Assembly: GCA_027625205.1 (NCBI GenBank)
Contig: JAQBVZ010000024.1
Location: 1-8,159, forward strand
DNA: 8,159 bases
DNA from: Chloroflexota bacterium
Lineage (GTDB): Bacteria; Chloroflexota; Dehalococcoidia; Lucifugimonadales; Australimonadaceae
Reading direction: 5' to 3'
In this document: piece after piece, positions 6,093 through 8,159 of the stretch
How the letters are laid out: every line of letters begins with the position of its first letter
How positions within the stretch are numbered: the stretch's first letter is position 1
Notes under the pieces: model-generated
What the model saw: only the letters and a program-made list of their open reading frames with translations
What the model was told of the DNA's origin: nothing
Databases searched by the model: none
Position numbers and translations under genes: made by a program

Positions 6093-6308
6093 GGGAGACC
6101 TCGTCATCGACGACAAGAACTTTTGATCCACCTTGCTCTGCCATGATGAGAAAGGGACTCCTGCCTCAGGTTGCTGGCGCTGGGACAAAAGTCCGCTCAC
6201 GCCAGTAGCGATAGCTGTGCCATTATTTAGTACAGCATCGGCATAAGGAATAGTCAACCGCGCAATGAGACAAGGTTCAGTCAGTATGGAGCTATCGCAT
6301 GGGGGATG
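6093..6308. other. Gene-poor spacer between truncated prepilin and pstS 3' end
   Basis: 216 bp without a convincing complete gene. The first 116 bp stay open in the frame of 5918 (stop 6206-6208) and may be remnant prepilin sequence. It also holds a perfect 9-bp inverted repeat, GCGATAGCT (6208-6216) and AGCTATCGC (6290-6298), with a 73-nt gap. This is too far apart for an ordinary terminator, though it might mark the edge of a deleted segment. No intrinsic terminator for pstS is evident. Confidence 0.5.
6229..6257 (-). promoter_or_regulatory. Promoter-like sequence antisense to the prepilin genes
   Basis: On the minus strand TTGACT (6257-6252, 5 of 6 matches) and TGTACT (6234-6229, 4 of 6) are spaced by exactly 17 bp. 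It points away from pstS into the 3' end of the prepilin genes, where no minus-strand gene is seen. It would make an antisense transcript if real, and may be fortuitous. Confidence 0.25.
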
Positions 6309-7295
6309 CTATTGCGCCTCTTGTATTCTCTGGAGGTTTTCTAGGTATTGCTCAGCAGGCAGAGAGACATAGCCCACCTCCGACGCCAGCTCAGCGCCAT
6401 GCACCATGTAGAACTCCACAAAGGCAGTCACCTCAGGGCGCTGGAGGCTATTCTGGCGTACGTAGATAAACATGGGCCGGGAGAGCGGCGCGTACTCACC
6501 GCCCTCAATGGTGTCCCGGGTTGGCGTCACGCAACCAGTGCCGGAGTCAACCGCAACGACATTCAGCAATTCACTGTTCTCTTCATAGTAGGCGTAGCCA
6601 AAGTAGCCAAGGCTGTTGCGGTCGCCAGAGATGCCCCGCACTAGCACGTTGTCATCGGCGCTGGCGGTGTAGTCGGAGCGGCTGGCCTGCACCTCTCCCA
6701 CAATCGCTTCCGTGAAATAGTCAAAGGTGCCTGAGTCCGTGTCGGGTCCATAGAGGTTCAATGGCCTATCTGGGAATGTATCCCGTACCTGGTTCCAGTT
6801 GGTAATGGGGTTATTGGTGATATCACCTCCAACCACCGTTCCGGGCTCCCAGATACGCTTCAACTCCTCCACTGTGAGGCATGAGACAAAATCATTGGAA
6901 GTGCTCACCACCACGGAAAGTCCATCCAAGGCCACGTGGAATTCATGGTATTCCACCCCGTTCTGTGTGGCTATTTCAGCCTCAGAGTCCTTGATGGGCC
7001 GGGAGGCATCAGAGATGTCCGTTTCCCCTGCGGTGAACCGCTTGAAACCGCCACCGGTGCCGGAGATGCCAACGTTGACCCGGACACCAGGGTGCTCACG
7101 ACGGAACTCCTCAGCCACAGCCTCCGTTATGGGAAATACGGTACTGGAGCCGTCAACGTTTATCTCACCGCTCAGTCCGTCTCCTGATCCGTTTGACGGC
7201 TCAGAGTTGCATCCAGCAGCCAGTGCCATCACCGTGAGAAGCAACACGAACAAAATCAAAGCTCCTGAGCGGCCAACCGTTACACGGTGGAGCAT
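6309..7295 (-). CDS. pstS: Phosphate ABC transporter substrate-binding lipoprotein PstS
   Basis: A 328-residue periplasmic-binding protein. A basic start and hydrophobic segment (11-27) lead to the lipobox LAAGC, so C29 should be lipidated and anchor the protein outside the cytoplasmic membrane. A Ser/Gly-rich linker follows. Phosphate-contacting motifs of the PstS family are present: DGSSTVFP (48-55), [11 protein letters not shown] (78-88), [10 protein letters not shown] (91-100) and [12 protein letters not shown] (183-194). [17 protein letters not shown] (221-237) and a C-terminal YVSLPAEQY also fit. It captures inorganic phosphate for the PstCAB importer. TCTCCT on the plus strand (7303-7308, AGGAGA in the gene's direction) is a good ribosome-binding site 7 bases before the ATG. 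No pstC, pstA, pstB or phoU gene follows; the gene stands alone beside a divergent thrB. Pho-type control is plausible, but I see no clear Pho box. Confidence 0.93.
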   Translation of the reverse strand: MLHRVTVGRSGALILFVLLLTVMALAAGCNSEPSNGSGDGLSGEINVDGSSTVFPITEAVAEEFRREHPGVRVNVGISGTGGGFKRFTAGETDISDASRPIKDSEAEIATQNGVEYHEFHVALDGLSVVVSTSNDFVSCLTVEELKRIWEPGTVVGGDITNNPITNWNQVRDTFPDRPLNLYGPDTDSGTFDYFTEAIVGEVQASRSDYTASADDNVLVRGISGDRNSLGYFGYAYYEENSELLNVVAVDSGTGCVTPTRDTIEGGEYAPLSRPMFIYVRQNSLQRPEVTAFVEFYMVHGAELASEVGYVSLPAEQYLENLQRIQEAQ

Positions 7296-7339
7296 CCTCT
7301 AATCTCCTCATGGACAAGCGTAATATCAGGGCAGTTCGT

Positions 7340-7348
7340 ATTGTATCA
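7340..7348 (-). promoter_or_regulatory. Extended -10 promoter candidate for pstS
   Basis: On the minus strand TGATACAAT (7348-7340) combines the extended TGn element with TACAAT. No good -35 is found 16-18 bp upstream, which is typical of extended -10 or activator-dependent promoters and would suit a phosphate-starvation gene. The start near 7333 gives a leader of about 38 nt containing AGGAGA. Confidence 0.4.
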
Positions 7349-7455
7349 TGGAGGTACCGAACTTCGCTAGGGCCAAGATTTGTATTCCGATCGATTTTCA
7401 AAGATGCGTTTTCTTAACAATGTCTCCTAGTAGATAAACGGTATACACAAATGGC

Positions 7456-7474
7456 TATACGATATTCGTATAAT
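7456..7474. promoter_or_regulatory. 17-bp palindrome overlapping a TATAAT, possible operator
   Basis: TATACGA (7456-7462) and TCGTATA (7466-7472) are perfect inverted arms around TAT. The right arm overlaps a consensus TATAAT (7469-7474) on the plus strand, 66 bp before thrB; no matching -35 is obvious. A GTATAC lies just left (7441-7446). The site is in the AT-rich middle of the pstS-thrB divergent region, the expected place for a shared operator. The regulator is unknown. Confidence 0.42.
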
Positions 7475-7492
7475 GGTTCTAGCCCTGCTTTA

Positions 7493-7521
7493 TTGTTGCC
7501 CTCTAGGTCCGCTGCTATACT
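7493..7521 (+). promoter_or_regulatory. Promoter candidate for thrB
   Basis: TTGTTG (7493-7498) and TATACT (7516-7521) are 17 bp apart, and the -10 carries an extended TGC (7513-7515). Transcription would begin near 7528, leaving only about 12 nt before the ATG, so translation would use a very short leader with at best GGAA as ribosome-binding site. If the TATAAT at 7469-7474 is used instead, the leader is about 60 nt. Confidence 0.48.
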
Positions 7522-7539
7522 CGTCTCTTGCTGGAAACC

Positions 7540-8159
7540 ATGTACTCCACCCCAAAATATCAAAGCGTCACTGTCCGAGTGCCGGCCTCAACTGCAAATT
7601 TGGGACCCGGCTTCGACTGCTTAGGGATGGCCCTGGGTCTCTGGAACCACATCCAGCTCCAATGGGGCGGACCTATGGAGGTCACTCTGAAGGGTGAGGG
7701 CTCCAACCATATCCCCAGGGACAAGCGCAACCTGATTTACCGCGCCGCCCAGCGGGTCATGTCAGAGCTTGGCGTTAGCGATACCGAGTTCCGCGTTACC
7801 GCGAACCAGGAGGTGCCGTTAAGCCGCGGGCTGGGGAGTAGCTCATGCGCCATCGTTGGGGGGCTGGTGGCAGCCAACGCCCTTTTCGACGACCCCATAC
7901 CCCTGCCACGGTTACTGGAGATAGCTACTGACATGGAGGGCCACCCGGATAATGTAGCGGCGGCGCTTCTTGGCGGTTGTCGCATAGTTGTGCAGGAGGG
8001 CAGTGAACTCCAGGCCGCACCGGTGCCATTGCCTGCTGACCTCCAATGCGTGGTGTACATCCCTGACCAGCCCATGCCCACCCGCCAGGCGAGGGCGGTA
8101 TTGCCTCTCAAGGTCTCACGCAGAGATGCCGTGTTCAACATTGGGCGCACCGCCCTACT
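7540..8159 (+). CDS. thrB: Homoserine kinase (partial, runs off the window)
   Basis: The 5' two-thirds of a GHMP-family kinase: 206 codons are visible and the frame is open at the right edge. It phosphorylates the hydroxyl of homoserine with ATP, the step before threonine synthase in threonine biosynthesis, in the cytoplasm. The N-terminus VRVPASTANLGPGFDCLGMAL (12-32) is the homoserine-kinase signature. PLSRGLGSSS (93-102) is the GHMP ATP-binding loop, close to the usual P-x-x-x-G-L-G-S-S-A. EGHPDNVAAALLGG (133-146) and PTRQARAVLP (180-189) are further family motifs. The ATG at 7540 gives only about 11 residues before the first conserved strand, as expected. The ribosome-binding site is weak (GGAAA close to the ATG). 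Divergent from pstS. Confidence 0.95.
   Translation, partial: MYSTPKYQSVTVRVPASTANLGPGFDCLGMALGLWNHIQLQWGGPMEVTLKGEGSNHIPRDKRNLIYRAAQRVMSELGVSDTEFRVTANQEVPLSRGLGSSSCAIVGGLVAANALFDDPIPLPRLLEIATDMEGHPDNVAAALLGGCRIVVQEGSELQAAPVPLPADLQCVVYIPDQPMPTRQARAVLPLKVSRRDAVFNIGRTAL

Noticed and set aside
6799..7302. 167-codon plus-strand open frame antisense to pstS
   Set aside because: It is opposite the clear PstS coding region; its Pro/Ser/Thr-rich product looks like a shadow translation.
7473..7697. 74-codon plus-strand open frame beginning at 7473
   Set aside because: It reads in a different frame through the start of homoserine kinase, whose signature motifs are unmistakable in the frame from 7540.
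7737..8150. 137-codon minus-strand open frame
   Set aside because: Antisense to the GHMP-kinase motifs of thrB; a mirror frame.

Overview
The window is ordinary-looking bacterial chromosome of moderately high GC. It has compact genes on both strands, short intergenic gaps, and no insertion sequence, CRISPR array, tRNA or rRNA that I can see. I infer a Chloroflexota-like (Dehalococcoidia or SAR202-like) host. The hints are a stand-alone P-loop/DRTGG-type protein, a GspI-like then GspJ-like prepilin pair whose first member ends in a 'VKANR' tail, an orphan PstS lipoprotein, and several alpha/beta hydrolases close together. This is an impression from gene style, not a proven placement.

Left part (1-1245). 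A possible 28-codon tail of an upstream gene is followed by a small membrane-bound fatty acid hydroxylase-superfamily protein (149-712) with four histidine clusters. A 10-bp hairpin (739-763) separates it from a broken minus-strand gene (830-1245). That gene encodes an OmpR/PhoB-type winged-helix DNA-binding domain with no receiver domain, split by a one-base frameshift at a C-run near 964-967.

Middle (1246-5278). Two alpha/beta hydrolases lie in tandem on the plus strand (1378-2244 and 2324-3286). The second resembles meta-cleavage-product C-C hydrolases. They converge on a minus-strand pair: a third alpha/beta hydrolase (3355-4221) and, upstream of it, a BioD-like P-loop plus DRTGG-like protein (4265-5278). 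A perfect 14-bp stem with A and T tracts (3306-3336) sits exactly between the convergent units and should terminate both. All three hydrolases keep a full Ser-Asp-His triad, but their substrates cannot be read from sequence. The P-loop protein has Ala where the Walker A lysine should be.

Right part (5279-8159). An intergenic stretch holds inverted repeats and a hexanucleotide tandem repeat that supplies three consecutive in-frame ATG codons for a GspI-like minor prepilin (5494-5907). This overlaps by 4 nt (ATGA) a GspJ-like prepilin that stops after 62 residues, probably truncated. No other pilus or secretion gene is present. Next come an orphan, divergently placed phosphate-binding lipoprotein gene pstS (6309-7295, minus) and the 5' part of homoserine kinase thrB (7540 to the window end, plus). 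They share a 244-bp divergent regulatory region with recognisable extended -10 promoters and a 17-bp palindrome overlapping a TATAAT.

I did not find a convincing undescribed multi-gene system. The more interesting points are local: the lysine-less Walker A protein and its linked hydrolase, start codons made of a tandem repeat, the frameshifted receiverless regulator, the truncated pilin operon, and the palindrome between pstS and thrB.
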